Origin: Casuarius casuarius
Taxonomy: Eukaryota > Chordata > Aves > Casuariiformes > Casuariidae
Direction of reading: 5' to 3'
DNA length: 64,000 nucleotides
Assembly: GCA_003342895.1 (NCBI GenBank)
Contig: PTFA01000362.1
Span: 652,005-716,004 of the forward strand
Shown: positions 62,901-64,000 of the stretch, in pieces
Layout of the letters: each line of letters opens with the position of its first letter
Position numbering within the stretch: position 1 is the stretch's first letter
Position numbers and translations under genes: made by a program
Notes under the pieces: generated by a model
What the model was told of the DNA's origin: nothing
Database searches by the model: none
Seen by the model: only the letters and a program-made list of their open reading frames with translations

Positions 62901-64000
62901 TCAGCAGATGTATTTTGGGGTGCCCGGCTCCGTTGTGAGGTCCAGCACAGCCACAGCACGTTTNGGTGAGGGGCCACTTGGACCCCATCTGTGCTGTAAC
63001 CGAGTGATGCTAATTCGGTTTCAGCAATTCATCCTAGCCTGCGGTTGCTGTGTTCCTGTCNGCTTCGATGCAGGGCCTGCGGACCTACAAGCTTTATGGG
63101 CCGCTCTAATGCAAGATCTCCTCTGCCCACCCTCTGTGCTCCTGCTCTGGTTCTTGACAGTGGCGGCAGGAGACCACGGGCAGAGACCCAGCAGGCCAAC
63201 AGCAACAAAGAAAGGCACGGCGCTGCAGCCTTGGCACACCACTCTTCCCAGCAGCTCCTCCCATTTACTCCAAACGTGCCAAGAGATCTCTGCACCCAGC
63301 ACCGCAGGGGAGTTTGCAAGNGAGCTGGGTTTGTGTGACAAGGTTGAAGGTGGGAATGTGCAAACTGGGCTCATCCCAGAAGTGCGCTCCGAGTGTGGCC
63401 TCCAGGAATGTCCACTGGTTAAACAGCCATAACAGACCACAGCCTTTAATTATTTAATACATAGTTTATTGAGCTGGGTTGACTAAATTGCCAGTCTGAC
63501 CCTCTTGCTGAGCCCCAGTGCATCACCAGTGAAGCTGCAGTTGTGCTGTGATGATCACCAGTGTGGGAAGAGCAGCTCCGGCTGGGCAACGTCCAATCCA
63601 TTGGGAGGATTCAGGGGAATGAAAAGCCCTCCCTGGGCAGGCCAGTCATAATAAGACACCATGGGACTGTTCTGGGGTTATCAAGAGCCCCTGGATACTG
63701 TCCCCACTGTGCCTTGTTCTCCCTGCACCAGGCAACAGAAAAGATAAGTGAAGGACCGCTTAAGAGCAGAGATGTCTGAGATGGCCCCACTAACNTCCTC
63801 ACTCTGGTCCCTACTTGCCCAAGGGGCCACAGAGCATGGACCACCTGTGCCCCAGCAAGCTGCCCCTTTCCCTTCATGTGTGCAGGGGGCTGGGGCAGGC
63901 GGGTGACATTTAGCACAGGACATTGGTGCTTTGGCTTGCACAGAGGGAAGGAGTTCAGCTACAGCATGGCACTTGGCATACTCAGGCACAGTCAAGTAAC
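62901..64000. other. Right-edge flank upstream of LRRC3
   Basis: No coding exon is recognised. A - strand AATAAA at 63465-63470 suggests that the bases to its right are the 3'UTR of a - strand gene lying mostly beyond the window. Human synteny predicts TRPM2, but I found no TRPM2 NUDT9-H coding sequence here. Confidence 0.5.
63465..63470 (-). terminator. Candidate - strand poly(A) signal
   Basis: TTTATT on the + strand reads AATAAA on the - strand and sits in a local AT-rich patch (TTAATTATTTAATACATAG) within GC-rich DNA, as is common at gene ends. No LRRC3 transcript would use it, since it lies upstream of LRRC3. Confidence 0.4.

Noticed and set aside
62077..63432. Very long open frames on both strands in the CpG island (up to about 360 codons)
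   Set aside because: High GC content removes stop codons by chance. The products are Pro/Gly/Arg/Ala-rich with no domain, and frames are open on both strands at once.

Overview
This is vertebrate nuclear DNA, most likely from a bird. It has multi-exon genes with GT-AG introns, canonical poly(A) signals, two CpG-rich promoter regions and few interspersed repeats. A bird (or another sauropsid) is inferred from the protein sequences and from how compact the locus is; the species cannot be named from the window. The gene order UBE2G2 - TSPEAR - LRRC3 matches the order I recall for human 21q22.3, packed into a much shorter interval. Isolated single Ns are scattered throughout, so this looks like a draft or ambiguity-masked assembly.

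Left part (1-25 kb, AT-rich): UBE2G2 on the + strand, the ubiquitin-conjugating E2 of ER-associated degradation. Coding exons 2-6 are present (8551-20499). Exon 1 (about 43 coding bases) is not visible and should lie left of the window. A 3'UTR of about 1.8 kb ends at an AATAAA at 22321.

Middle (25-38.5 kb): base composition changes abruptly to GC-rich at about 25 kb. I recognise no coding exon here, only two diverged copies of one old interspersed repeat and some weaker repeat remnants.

39-57.8 kb: TSPEAR on the + strand, complete in 12 coding exons (39023-56575) and encoding 675 residues: signal peptide, thrombospondin-N/laminin-G-like domain and seven EAR repeats. All exon junctions keep frame. 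Its first intron lacks the keratin-associated-protein genes known inside the human gene, but holds a striking 22-bp perfect inverted repeat beside homeodomain-type motifs.

59.3-62.9 kb: LRRC3 on the - strand, tail to tail with TSPEAR. One coding exon (60255-61013) encodes a 252-residue single-pass membrane protein with leucine-rich repeats and a C-terminal PDZ-ligand-like end. An inferred 5'UTR exon lies in a CpG island at about 62.2-62.9 kb. A - strand poly(A) signal near the right edge (63465) suggests that another - strand gene ends there; TRPM2 is expected from human synteny, but no TRPM2 coding sequence is visible.

The three genes are independent neighbours rather than a pathway. I found no convincing undescribed multi-gene system. 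The best leads are the inverted-repeat element in TSPEAR intron 1, the sharp compositional boundary, and the two minisatellites around the LRRC3 promoter.
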